Source: Nocardioides lacusdianchii (GTDB lineage: Bacteria; Actinomycetota; Actinomycetes; Propionibacteriales; Nocardioidaceae). From it: a stretch of DNA of 64,000 nt. Shown here piece by piece: positions 26,739 through 34,077 of this stretch. How positions within the stretch are numbered: the stretch's first letter is position 1; every line of letters begins with the position of its first letter. Position numbers and translations under genes: made by a program. The DNA lies in contig NZ_JADHZD010000014.1 of the NCBI RefSeq assembly GCF_020102855.1, forward strand, positions 1 to 64,000, written 5' to 3'. A model generated the notes under the pieces. The model did no database searches, had not been told where the DNA came from, and saw only the letters and a list, made by a program, of their open reading frames with translations.

Positions 26739-28061
26739 TCAGGAGCCGCGCACGGGCAGCTCGAGCCAGAAGGACGACCCGACGCCGGGGGTGGACTCGC
26801 CTCGCACCGCGCCACCGTCGCGCTCGGCGATCGTGCGCGACATCGACAGCCCCAGCCCGCTGCCCTTGGTGTCGCGGGGCGCGAACCGCACGAACGGCTC
26901 GAAGGCGTGCAGCAGCTGGTCGGCCTCGAGGCCGGGTCCGTCGTCCCGCACCAGGACCCGCACCATCTCCAGCCCGCTCTCGCCGCGCAGGCGCTGCGTC
27001 GTCAGGTGCACCTCGCCCGCGCCGTTGCGGTGGTGCTTGATGGCGTTGCCGAGCAGGTGGGCCAGCACCTGGCGTACGCCGGACGGGTGCGCCCACGCGG
27101 TGACGGCGGGATCGATGTCGACGTGCATCTCGACCGCCGCCGCCCGGGCGGGGTTGCGGTGCCAGTGCACGACGTCGGCCACGGCCTCGGCGAGGACGAC
27201 GTCCTGCTTCTGGTCGTCGCTTGACAGGGCGCGACCGGTGCCGAGCAGGTGGTCGACCACCGTCAGCACCTGCTCGCAGGCCCGCACCATCGCCGGACCG
27301 TCACGGAGCAGGGCCGCCGAGACCGGGTCCTGCGGCGACTGGCCGGCGTCGTCGAGGAGCACCTCGGTGTAGCCGAGGACCGAGCTCAGCGGCGTACGCA
27401 GCTCGTGGCCCACCGCGCCGAAGAACTGCTGGTAGGCCAGCTGTGCCTCGGCGCCCGCGTCGATCGCCTCGGCCAGGGCCCGGCGCGAGTGCTCCAGCAT
27501 GATGCGCGAGGTGATCGCGGCCGTCAGCAGCCGCAGGTCCTCGATGAAGACTTCTGGCCACGGACCGACGGCCATGCTCACGGCCGACACGCTGCCGAAC
27601 ATCTCCCCACGTGAGAGCAGGGTCGTCGCGACCAGGCTGCGGACGCTCGCCCGGCCCAGCTCGGCGCGGTCCTGGGCAGCCTCGTCCGGCAGGAGCTCGA
27701 TGTCGGTGAGGACGGCCAGACCGTGCGCGCGGGCGTGGGTCGAGAGCCACGGCATGGTGAGCGCCGCCTCGGGTCCGGCATCCGGGGGCGGCAGGAGGGA
27801 CCCGAAACCCGGGCGCGACCAGTCCCGCACCCACGCACGGCCACCGAGGCGCAGCCATCCGGTCGGGTCCTCGGGGGCGAACGTGGTCAGCGAGGCGGCC
27901 ACCAGGTCGACCCGGTCGTAGGACAGCAGGTGCGCGGCCGTGCGGACGATGGCCTCGTCGACGCTGATCTCGGCCTCGAGGACGAGTCCGGCCAGGCTGG
28001 CGGCGTCGGTGGAGACCGGCCCGCGCGAGGAAACGTCCTGCAGCGCGGACGGCTGGGTCAC
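26739..28061 (-). CDS. Soluble sensor histidine kinase with GAF-like input
   Basis: A 440-residue kinase without membrane helices. Residues about 25-190 look like a GAF-type sensory domain. Phospho-acceptor His219 is in the H-box GAVGHELRTPLSSVLGY, the N-box is LLGNAIKHH, G1 is DDGPGLE and G2 is GSGLGLSMS. Its GTG overlaps the P450 stop (GTGA), so it is translated with the P450. A single-domain response regulator at the head of the same strand (29375-29779) is the likely partner. The cytosolic input suggests an intracellular signal, possibly linked to the product of the locus (inference). Confidence 0.88.
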   Translation of the reverse strand: MTQPSALQDVSSRGPVSTDAASLAGLVLEAEISVDEAIVRTAAHLLSYDRVDLVAASLTTFAPEDPTGWLRLGGRAWVRDWSRPGFGSLLPPPDAGPEAALTMPWLSTHARAHGLAVLTDIELLPDEAAQDRAELGRASVRSLVATTLLSRGEMFGSVSAVSMAVGPWPEVFIEDLRLLTAAITSRIMLEHSRRALAEAIDAGAEAQLAYQQFFGAVGHELRTPLSSVLGYTEVLLDDAGQSPQDPVSAALLRDGPAMVRACEQVLTVVDHLLGTGRALSSDDQKQDVVLAEAVADVVHWHRNPARAAAVEMHVDIDPAVTAWAHPSGVRQVLAHLLGNAIKHHRNGAGEVHLTTQRLRGESGLEMVRVLVRDDGPGLEADQLLHAFEPFVRFAPRDTKGSGLGLSMSRTIAERDGGAVRGESTPGVGSSFWLELPVRGS

Positions 28062-29164
28062 GGGGTCTCCCTCGGCGAGGCGGTGAAGCGGCACGGTGAG
28101 GGCAGGATGCCCCGACTCTGGTCGATCGACACGCTCTGGCTCAAGGAGATCGTCCGGTCCACTCCCCACCGGGCGAGGTGGACCAGCTGGGCGGTACCCA
28201 GACTACGGCCCGGGCATGCGTGCGGTCCTGCTCCGAACGGCAGCCAGGCACCCGGTCGCCGGTCACCGTGCTGCCACCGGTCCGGATCGAAGGTGCTGCG
28301 GTCGGGGTCGCCGCCCGGCACCAGGACGTCCGAGCGCCCGAGCAGCAGCGGGCTGACGAGGACGACGCGTCCGGCGGGCACCCGAGCGCCGGTCAGCTCC
28401 ACCTCCTCCGTCGTGAGACGCGCGGTGACCCAGGTCGGGGGAGTGAGGCGCAACGTCTCCCACACGGCGTACGTCGGGTCGACGTCCCCGGTCTCGTGCT
28501 GGCCGAGCCATGCCAGCAGCCACGCGCCGGCGGCGATCGGGACCTGGATGCCGGCCGCGAGCAGCGTCGCCACCTGGGCAGGGGTGTCCTCGGGAGCCAC
28601 CAGCGGCGTGAGCTCGTCCTCGAGGGCGTAGCGGGCCGCCTTCTCCGTGCGGCGGGTACGGCTCCAGCGCCCGGGCGGCCGGCGTGCCGAGATGACGGGC
28701 GCCAGCGCGTCGATCCAGGCCAGCACGAGGGCGCCGACGCGGTCGCGCCGAGCCTCGTCGAGGTGGCCGAGCACCGCGGCGGTCGTCGAGCGCGCGACCG
28801 GGTCGCGCAGCAGCACCATCGCGTCGTACGGCTCCGCAGGGCGGGTGCGGTCGTGCGTGTCGAGAGCCGCCGCGAGCTCGCGCTCGAAGGTGTGGACCCC
28901 GCGGGTGACCTGGTCGGGGGGCAGCGGGGCGAAGACGGTGTGGCCCGACCGGCTCTCGCCGGTGCTCCCGGACAGGTCACCGCTGCGGGTGACGTCGCCG
29001 GGGAAGTCGAAGAGGTGTGGCTCGGTCAGGACCCGCCGGGCATCGGCGTGGGTCGTGACGAGGAAAGGCCCGGTCGGGGACAGGCGTACGACGCCCGTGC
29101 GCGGGGCGGAGAGGACAGCGCCGAGCCGGCCGCCGGCCGACTCGGCGCTGTCCACGTGCGTCAC
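28058..29164 (-). CDS. Small cytochrome P450, candidate RiPP-tailoring enzyme
   Basis: A 368-residue P450, shorter than the usual 400. The heme ligand is Cys317 in FGAGPHACPGRSLG, and the K-helix ExxR is ETLR at 236-239. The I-helix segment LLAAGIQVPIAAG lacks the usual acid/Thr pair, as in P450s that do oxidative cross-linking rather than hydroxylation. It starts 21 nt after the stop of a 31-codon ORF ending in an aromatic segment and overlaps the kinase start. P450s just downstream of tiny aromatic ORFs make biarylitide/atropopeptide-type RiPPs, so peptide cross-linking is my preferred reading. Confidence 0.8.
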   Translation of the reverse strand: MTHVDSAESAGGRLGAVLSAPRTGVVRLSPTGPFLVTTHADARRVLTEPHLFDFPGDVTRSGDLSGSTGESRSGHTVFAPLPPDQVTRGVHTFERELAAALDTHDRTRPAEPYDAMVLLRDPVARSTTAAVLGHLDEARRDRVGALVLAWIDALAPVISARRPPGRWSRTRRTEKAARYALEDELTPLVAPEDTPAQVATLLAAGIQVPIAAGAWLLAWLGQHETGDVDPTYAVWETLRLTPPTWVTARLTTEEVELTGARVPAGRVVLVSPLLLGRSDVLVPGGDPDRSTFDPDRWQHGDRRPGAWLPFGAGPHACPGRSLGTAQLVHLARWGVDRTISLSQSVSIDQSRGILPSPCRFTASPRETP

Positions 29165-29185
29165 GGCGCGTGGATCACTCGCAGG

Positions 29186-29281
29186 TCAGCGGCGGCCGGG
29201 GCCCGGGCGCCACAGGTAGTAGGCCTGCAGCTGGTCGGCGGCACGCTTGGACTCGATGGCGGTGCGGATGCGGTTCATCAT
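29186..29281 (-). CDS. Micro-ORF: candidate P450-RiPP (atropopeptide-like) precursor
   Basis: A 31-codon ORF with a good GGAG ribosome-binding site 8 nt before a double ATG (29281 or 29278). Reading: MMNRIRTAIE, then SKRAADQLQ (residues 11-19), then AYYLW (20-24), then RPGPGRR. The charged helical leader followed by a short aromatic cluster is the layout of precursors for P450-modified RiPPs. Tryptorubin A, an atropopeptide, is built from Ala-Trp-Tyr-Ile-Trp-Tyr, and AYYLW aligns with its first five residues. Unlike tryptorubin, seven residues follow the aromatic cluster and would need removal. The P450 starts 21 nt downstream. No expression evidence is available. Confidence 0.6.
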   Translation of the reverse strand: MMNRIRTAIESKRAADQLQAYYLWRPGPGRR

Positions 29282-29374
29282 GGTGTTCTCCAGGTGGGGT
29301 GGGGTGGGGTGGTGCCTCGCGCCGAAGGCGGTGCGGGGCGACACTGCTGGGAGTCCGGGACCCGGTGGTGCATT

Positions 29375-29779
29375 TCAGGGACGGGCCTGGGACTCCAGGG
29401 CATGCAGTGTCTCGGCGATCAGGTCAGTCAGCTGTTGGATGCGCAGCGGCTTCTGCATGACTGTCTCGATGCCGAGTTCCTGGAGAACAGCTCGGTGCTC
29501 ACCCGCCCACGCGCTGATCACGACGATCCGCACGTCCGGCGCGACCTCGGGATGCTCCCGTAGCCAGCGCACGACATCGACACCGCTCATGCGCGGCATC
29601 GTCAGGTCGAGGAGCATCACGTCGAAGGTCTCGCGCTGCAGCGTCTCCACTGCGTCCATGCCGTCCACGGCGGTGGCGGCCTCATGGCCGGCCCTCTCCA
29701 CGAGACGGCAGAAGACGTCACGAATGTCCTCGTTGTCATCGACGACGAGGAAGCGCAACTGCCGAGCCTTCCTGCTCAC
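29375..29779 (-). CDS. Single-domain response regulator
   Basis: A 134-residue receiver domain with no output domain. The acidic pair is in FLVVDDNEDIR (Asp14/15), the phospho-acceptor is Asp58 in VMLLDLTMPRMSG, and the conserved Lys110 is in VMQKPL. GTG 29779 is chosen because a -10 box TAGTCT (29792-29787, minus strand) ends 7 nt before it; a longer frame to 29860 is not protein-like. It leads the gene order regulator, micro-ORF, P450, kinase on one strand. With no DNA-binding domain it may act by protein contact or phosphorelay. Confidence 0.85.
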   Translation of the reverse strand: MSRKARQLRFLVVDDNEDIRDVFCRLVERAGHEAATAVDGMDAVETLQRETFDVMLLDLTMPRMSGVDVVRWLREHPEVAPDVRIVVISAWAGEHRAVLQELGIETVMQKPLRIQQLTDLIAETLHALESQARP

Positions 29780-29954
29780 GAAGGCAAGACTAGTCAAAGT
29801 CGGTGTCAATTCGCTGCCAGATGGGTAACTCGGGACGAAACTTCGACACGGCCACCCCAAAGGGGGGTGCCGCGACGGGTCCGCGGGTTGGAGGGCAGGG
29901 CACCGCTGGCCCTATGCTGGGCGCGCTCGGTCAGGCGTGTCCTCGACCGGGCGG

Positions 29955-30027
29955 GCCCCCATCGTCTAGCGGCCCAGGACCCCGCCCTTTCACGGCGGTA
30001 GCGCCGGTTCGAATCCGGTTGGGGGTG
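29955..30027 (+). tRNA. tRNA-Glu (TTC)
   Basis: A 73-nt cloverleaf: acceptor GCCCCCA/TGGGGGT with discriminator G, anticodon arm CCGCC-CTTTCAC-GGCGG giving TTC, T-arm GCCGG-TTCGAAT-CCGGT. CCA is not encoded. It is 84 nt before tRNA-Asp. Confidence 0.95.
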
Positions 30028-30049
30028 CGGCCCGGTTCGGGGGCGGGCG

Positions 30050-30100
30050 CCGATTGGTGGTCTCCGAAGAGCATGGGTTAGAGTTCCACCCGCTTCACCA
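30050..30100 (+). other. Possible tRNA 3' remnant
   Basis: Between the two intact tRNAs the sequence contains GGGTTAGAGTTCCACCC, which can fold as a T-arm-like stem, followed by GCTTCACCA ending in CCA. The 5' part of a tRNA is not recognisable. It could be the relic of a third tRNA of the cluster. Confidence 0.25.
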
Positions 30101-30110
30101 GTTACAACCT

Positions 30111-30187
30111 GGCCCCGTAGCGCAGTTGGTTAGCGCGCCGCCCTGTCACGGCGGAGGCCGCGGGTTCGAGTCCCGTCGGGGTCGCCA
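30111..30187 (+). tRNA. tRNA-Asp (GTC)
   Basis: A 74-nt cloverleaf plus encoded CCA (30185-30187): acceptor GGCCCCG/CGGGGTC, anticodon arm CCGCC-CTGTCAC-GGCGG giving GTC, T-arm CGCGG-GTTCGAGTC-CCG type. A strong terminator follows 5 nt later. Confidence 0.95.
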
Positions 30188-30191
30188 TTGC

Positions 30192-30233
30192 ATGCCGATC
30201 AGGGTGAGCCACCAGGCTCACCCTGATCGGCAT
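30192..30233 (+). terminator. Terminator of the tRNA-Glu/tRNA-Asp unit
   Basis: A perfect 19-bp stem (ATGCCGATCAGGGTGAGCC and complement) with loop ACCA, followed by TTTCT. Confidence 0.9.
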
Positions 30234-30278
30234 TTCTGGCCTCTGTGGCTGCTTTGGTGCCTCCCTAGGGTGGGAGCC

Positions 30279-30632
30279 ATGCCCCTCGACCTGGACCCGG
30301 CCGCGTTCGACGCGATGGTGGAACGGGCCCTCGACGGCCTGCCCGACGAGCTGGCCCGACTGGTCGACAACGTGGTCGTGCTGGTCGAGGCCGAGGCCCC
30401 GGACGACGACCCCGACCTGCTCGGCCTCTACGACGGACTGGCGCTGACCGAGCGCCCGGCCAACCACTCCGGGATGCTCCCGGACCGAATCCTGCTCTTC
30501 CGCGGGCCGCTCCTCGACATGGCCGAGACGGAGGAGGAGCTGGAGGACGAGGTGCGCATCACGGTGGTGCACGAGGTCGCCCACCACTTCGGCCTCGACG
30601 ACGCCCGGCTGCACCAGCTCGGCTGGGGTTGA
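30279..30632 (+). CDS. Minimal zincin metallopeptidase family protein
   Basis: A 117-residue protein of the small metallopeptidase family (zincin superfamily). The zinc motif HEVAHHFGLDD provides two His and a distal Asp ligand near the C-terminus, and the N-terminal half is acidic (VEAEAPDDDPDLLGLYDG). Substrates are unknown for the family. TAGGGT ends 7 nt before the ATG (30266-30271), and GGGAG also lies in between, so either leaderless or normal initiation is possible. Confidence 0.85.
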   Translation: MPLDLDPAAFDAMVERALDGLPDELARLVDNVVVLVEAEAPDDDPDLLGLYDGLALTERPANHSGMLPDRILLFRGPLLDMAETEEELEDEVRITVVHEVAHHFGLDDARLHQLGWG

Positions 30633-30633
30633 G

Positions 30634-30685
30634 GTCCGGTGCCCGTCTAGCCCAGTCCGGTGCCCGTCTAGCCCAGTCCGGTGCC
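30634..30685. repeat. 21-bp tandem repeat at the fluC 3' end
   Basis: The unit GTCCGGTGCCCGTCTAGCCCA occurs twice in tandem (30634-30654, 30655-30675), followed by a partial third copy. It includes the stop codon and last codons of the adjacent fluC gene, so the gene's 3' end has been duplicated beyond its stop. Confidence 0.8.
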
Positions 30686-31000
30686 GAGCACCCAGCCGAG
30701 TGCGCAGGCCCCGATCGAGAGGACCGTCGTCGCAGCGACGTACGCCGCCGCCGTACGCGCGGGGCGGGTGACCGACTGCACCGCGAACGACGAGAACGAC
30801 GTGAAGCCGCCGCAGAAGCCGGTGCCGAGCAGGGCCCACCATGCCTCGCCGAGCGACAGGGCGGCGAACACCCCGAACAGTCCCGAGCCGAGGACGTTCA
30901 CCACGAGCATGCCGACAGGGAACACGCCGTCGCGGCGGCTCAGGACGTACCTCAGCGGAGCGCCGACCGCGGCGCCCAGGGCGACGAGGAGGGCCGTCAT
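30668..31000 (-). CDS. fluC: Fluoride channel FluC/CrcB (second of pair)
   Basis: A 110-residue membrane protein with four helices. It has the fluoride-channel motifs GAPLRYVLSR near the start, VNVLGSGLFGV and GFCGGFTSFSSFAVQ, which contains the central sodium-site and pore Phe/Ser residues. FluC works as an antiparallel dual-topology dimer that expels fluoride. Its ATG overlaps the stop of the other fluC, so the two probably form a heterodimer, as in several Gram-positive genomes. Confidence 0.93.
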   Translation of the reverse strand: MTALLVALGAAVGAPLRYVLSRRDGVFPVGMLVVNVLGSGLFGVFAALSLGEAWWALLGTGFCGGFTSFSSFAVQSVTRPARTAAAYVAATTVLSIGACALGWVLGTGLG

Positions 31001-31398
31001 CGCGTCGCCTCCTCGGGCTCGGGCCGGTGGGCGAGCTGCTGGCCGATCGCGGCCGCGAGGAGCCCCGCGCCGAGCGTGGCGGCGAGGTGGAGTCCGGCCA
31101 GCGGTGCCTGGCCGGTGGCAGCGAGGTCGCGCACCTGGCCGGCCCAGGCCGACACCGTGGTGAAGCCGCCGAGGAGACCGGGGCCCAGGAGCAGCGACCA
31201 CCGGTGCGAGCGCCCGAGGACCGCGATCGCGGGGAGGAGGCCGAGGGCGAAGGCCCCCACGACGTTGACGGCGAGCGTGGCCCACGGGAAGAGCGTGTCC
31301 CCGGCGGCGACGTCGATGCCGTGGCGCGCCGCGGCTCCAGCGGCACCGCCCGCGGCCACGAGCAGCAGGTCGGCAGCGCGGAGGGGGCGGGGGCTCAC
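30997..31398 (-). CDS. fluC: Fluoride channel FluC/CrcB (first of pair)
   Basis: A 133-residue CrcB homologue with AARHGIDVAAGDTLFPW, LAVNVVGAFALGLL and the pore segment GPGLLGGFTTVSAWAGQ. The starting GTG (31398) overlaps the stop of the HATPase gene upstream, and its own stop overlaps the next fluC. The partner differs in sequence, consistent with fixed opposite topologies. No fluoride riboswitch was recognised upstream, since the gene lies inside an operon. Confidence 0.9.
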   Translation of the reverse strand: MSPRPLRAADLLLVAAGGAAGAAARHGIDVAAGDTLFPWATLAVNVVGAFALGLLPAIAVLGRSHRWSLLLGPGLLGGFTTVSAWAGQVRDLAATGQAPLAGLHLAATLGAGLLAAAIGQQLAHRPEPEEATR

Positions 31399-32327
31399 CC
31401 GACCCGGCTGGTGGACGCGGCGCTCGCCCGGGGGAAGCCCGTCCACGGCCGGGCGGTCGCTCCGTCGAGCTGGTGGACGAGCTCGCCGAGCATCCAGTTG
31501 TGGAAGGCGCGCTGCGCCGCGGTGCGCGCCATGGAGAGCAGGCGCTCGGCACGGCAGAAGGCGTCGGCGACGTCGAACATCTCGGTCATCGTCACGAAGA
31601 TCGGGCCGGCCTCGCGCACCATCGGGAAGGCCACGTCGACCCGGGGCAAGCCGCGCGACTCGGCGTCGCGGATCTGGCGGTGGAAGGAGGTGGGGAACTG
31701 GCGCTCGAAGTTGGCGAACATCGAGGTGAGGTCGCCGGCGAGGGGGTAGTCGGACTGGTGCGACAGCGACAGCAGGCGCAGCTCGCGGCGCAGCTCGTGG
31801 TACTGCCGGTTGAGGGAGGAGTGGAGCGGGACGTCCACCCCGATCAGGCGGATCTCGACGGCTGCCTCGCTGGTCGGCTCGGGTGCGTCTGCGTCGTGCT
31901 GGTCGATCACCCACTCCGCGGACCCCTCGTCGCTCATCTGCTCCGACGGCTCGAACCACACGATCTTGCTGTCGGACTCGATGGTCGCGCCCCAGGCGAG
32001 GGCGCACTGGGAGACGATCGCGAGGCCGCGTCCGAAGGTGAGCAGGAGGTCGAGGTCGTCGAGGTCGAGCGGGGCCGGAGGCACCGGTGGCTTCGTCGAG
32101 CCGTCCACGACCTCGATGCGGGGATGGCTGGCGGTGCCGCGCACGCGCACCTTGTAGGGGGCCTCGCCGTGGAGGATCGCGTTGGCCACGAGCTCGGAGA
32201 CGCCGAGCTCGGCGCACTCGACGAGGTCGGGTCGGTCGAGCCGCCGGCAGATGTCGCTGACCCAGCGGCGCGCGTCAGCCGCGGCGCGCGGCGACGACGC
32301 CAGCGTCAACTCGGAGCTCAGCGGCAC
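31395..32327 (-). CDS. HATPase (anti-sigma kinase-like) protein with unknown C-terminal domain
   Basis: A 310-residue protein. Residues 1-130 form an RsbW-type GHKL ATPase: N-box ELGVSELVANAILHGEAPY and G-box LTFGRGLAIVSQCA. This group regulates sigma factors or their antagonists. The remaining 180 residues (IRLIGVDVPLHSSLNRQYHEL, PLAGDLTSMFANFERQF, VTMTEMFDVADAFCRAERLL) are helical and I do not recognise them; similar tails occur in actinobacterial phosphatase-regulator proteins. The start GTG 32327 is the first good one. It begins the operon that includes both fluC genes. Confidence 0.75.
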   Translation of the reverse strand: MPLSSELTLASSPRAAADARRWVSDICRRLDRPDLVECAELGVSELVANAILHGEAPYKVRVRGTASHPRIEVVDGSTKPPVPPAPLDLDDLDLLLTFGRGLAIVSQCALAWGATIESDSKIVWFEPSEQMSDEGSAEWVIDQHDADAPEPTSEAAVEIRLIGVDVPLHSSLNRQYHELRRELRLLSLSHQSDYPLAGDLTSMFANFERQFPTSFHRQIRDAESRGLPRVDVAFPMVREAGPIFVTMTEMFDVADAFCRAERLLSMARTAAQRAFHNWMLGELVHQLDGATARPWTGFPRASAASTSRVG

Positions 32328-32533
32328 TGGGACTCATTTCGAGGGGGGTGGGTAGTCCAGTGGAGCCTGATTACCCGACCGTCGGGTGGTTCAAACCTCG
32401 ACAACACCATAGTTTCTCGCGACGCTGGGTAGTGGGTGTGAGCAACCAGACGCGCCCGGCGTTTCACGCCGACGCGCACGGCGGTACGACAATGGTGACC
32501 GACGTGACTGCACCTACGACCCCAGGAGCTCCC

Positions 32534-34015
32534 ATGACCGCGACGCAGGCACCCCGCCACAAGGTGGTCGTGATCGGCTCCGGGTTCGGCGGACTGTTCG
32601 GCACCAAGGCGTTGAGGCGCGCCGACGTCGACGTCACGGTGATCGCCAAGACCACCCACCACCTCTTCCAGCCGCTGCTCTACCAGGTCGCGACGGGCAT
32701 CCTCTCCGAGGGCGAGATCGCCCCGCCGACCCGCGAGATCCTCAGCAGCCAGGACAACGCGCGCGTGATCCTCGGCGAGGTCACCGGCATCGACCTCGAG
32801 GCCCGCACCGTCACCTCGCAGGTCCTCGGGCGCGACACCGTCACGTCGTACGACTCCCTGCTGGTCGCCGCCGGTGCCAGCCAGTCCTACTTCGGCAACG
32901 ACCACTTCGCCGAGTTCGCCCCCGGCATGAAGAGCATCGACGACGCCCTCGAGCTGCGCGGACGCATCTTCGGCGCCTTCGAGATGGCCGAGCTCGGGGC
33001 GACCCGCGGCGACGACGTCGACCACCTCCTCACCTTCGTCGTCGTCGGCGCCGGTCCGACCGGCGTGGAGATGGCCGGCCAGATCGCCGAGCTCGCGCAC
33101 CGCACGCTCAACAAGGACTTCCGCGCGATCAACACCCGCACCGCCCGCATCGTGCTCGTCGACGCGGCCCCTCAGGTGCTGCCGCCCTTCGGCGCCAAGC
33201 TCGGCGAGAAGGCCCAGGCCGAGCTCGAGAAGCTCGGCGTCGAGGTCATGCTCGGCGGCATGGTCACCGAGGTCGACGAGCGTGGCCTCGAGGTGAAGTT
33301 CAAGGACGGCCACGTCGAGCGCATCAACTCGGTCGCCAAGATCTGGGCCGCCGGCGTGCAGGCCAACCCCCTCGGCAAGACCCTGTCGGAGCAGACCGGC
33401 GCCCCGCTGGACCGCGCCGGCCGGATCGCGGTCAACCCCGACCTCACCCTGCCCGGCCACCCCGAGGTCTTCGTCGTCGGCGACATGATCGCCCTCGACA
33501 ACCTCCCGGGCGTCGCGCAGGTCGCCATCCAGGGCGCCAAGTACGCCGCCAAGGAGATCAACAACCGCCTCGAGGGCAAGCAGCCGCAGGCGCCGTTCAA
33601 GTACTTCGACAAGGGCTCGATGGCGATCATCAGCCGCTTCCGCGCCGTCGCGATGGTCGGCAAGCTGCGGATCACCGGCGTCGTGGCCTGGCTGATGTGG
33701 CTCGGCGTGCACCTCGTCTACCTCACCGGCTTCAAGAACCAGGTCTCCGCGCTGATGCGGTGGGCGATCACCTTCATCAGCAACAACCGCTCCGAGCGCA
33801 CCACGACCGAGCAGCAGATCTTCGCCCGTGCCGCCCTGGCCCGGCTGCGCCGCGGTGCCGCCGACCTGGTCTCCGACCCCGGCATCTACGACGCGACGCG
33901 GGCGATGATGGAGGAGACGCGCCGCCAGGAGCTCGAGGCCGCCGCCGAGCGCGAGGCCGAGCTCACCGACTCCGGTGTGCGCGGCGTCCCCGCCGACCGT
34001 GTCGGCGGCGCGTGA
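32534..34015 (+). CDS. ndh: Type II NADH dehydrogenase
   Basis: A 493-residue non-proton-pumping NADH:menaquinone oxidoreductase. The FAD motif VVVIGSGFGGLFGTKAL is at the N-terminus, KTTHHLFQPLLYQVATGIL is the NDH-2 signature, VVVGAGPTGVEMAGQIAELA binds NADH, and VFVVGDMIALDNLPGVAQVAIQGAKYAA is the second FAD/quinone segment. The C-terminal amphipathic helices (VAWLMWLGVHLVYLTGFKNQ) anchor it to the membrane. ATG 32534 is chosen for AGGAG 5 nt upstream; ATG 32492 and an earlier GTG/ATG at 32348 are in frame. The 206-bp upstream region has a short palindrome (ACCCGACCGTCGGGT) of unknown role. Confidence 0.95.
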   Translation: MTATQAPRHKVVVIGSGFGGLFGTKALRRADVDVTVIAKTTHHLFQPLLYQVATGILSEGEIAPPTREILSSQDNARVILGEVTGIDLEARTVTSQVLGRDTVTSYDSLLVAAGASQSYFGNDHFAEFAPGMKSIDDALELRGRIFGAFEMAELGATRGDDVDHLLTFVVVGAGPTGVEMAGQIAELAHRTLNKDFRAINTRTARIVLVDAAPQVLPPFGAKLGEKAQAELEKLGVEVMLGGMVTEVDERGLEVKFKDGHVERINSVAKIWAAGVQANPLGKTLSEQTGAPLDRAGRIAVNPDLTLPGHPEVFVVGDMIALDNLPGVAQVAIQGAKYAAKEINNRLEGKQPQAPFKYFDKGSMAIISRFRAVAMVGKLRITGVVAWLMWLGVHLVYLTGFKNQVSALMRWAITFISNNRSERTTTEQQIFARAALARLRRGAADLVSDPGIYDATRAMMEETRRQELEAAAEREAELTDSGVRGVPADRVGGA

Positions 34016-34077
34016 GGCGCGCATCGACTTGCCGGATTCTCCGGTAGTTCTGCGAGGATCCTTGAACTTCGCCCACA

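Noticed and set aside
29282..29340. CCCCA repeats before the micro-ORF as a regulatory tract
   Set aside because: Three to four pentamer copies in GC-rich DNA are not enough to claim a function.
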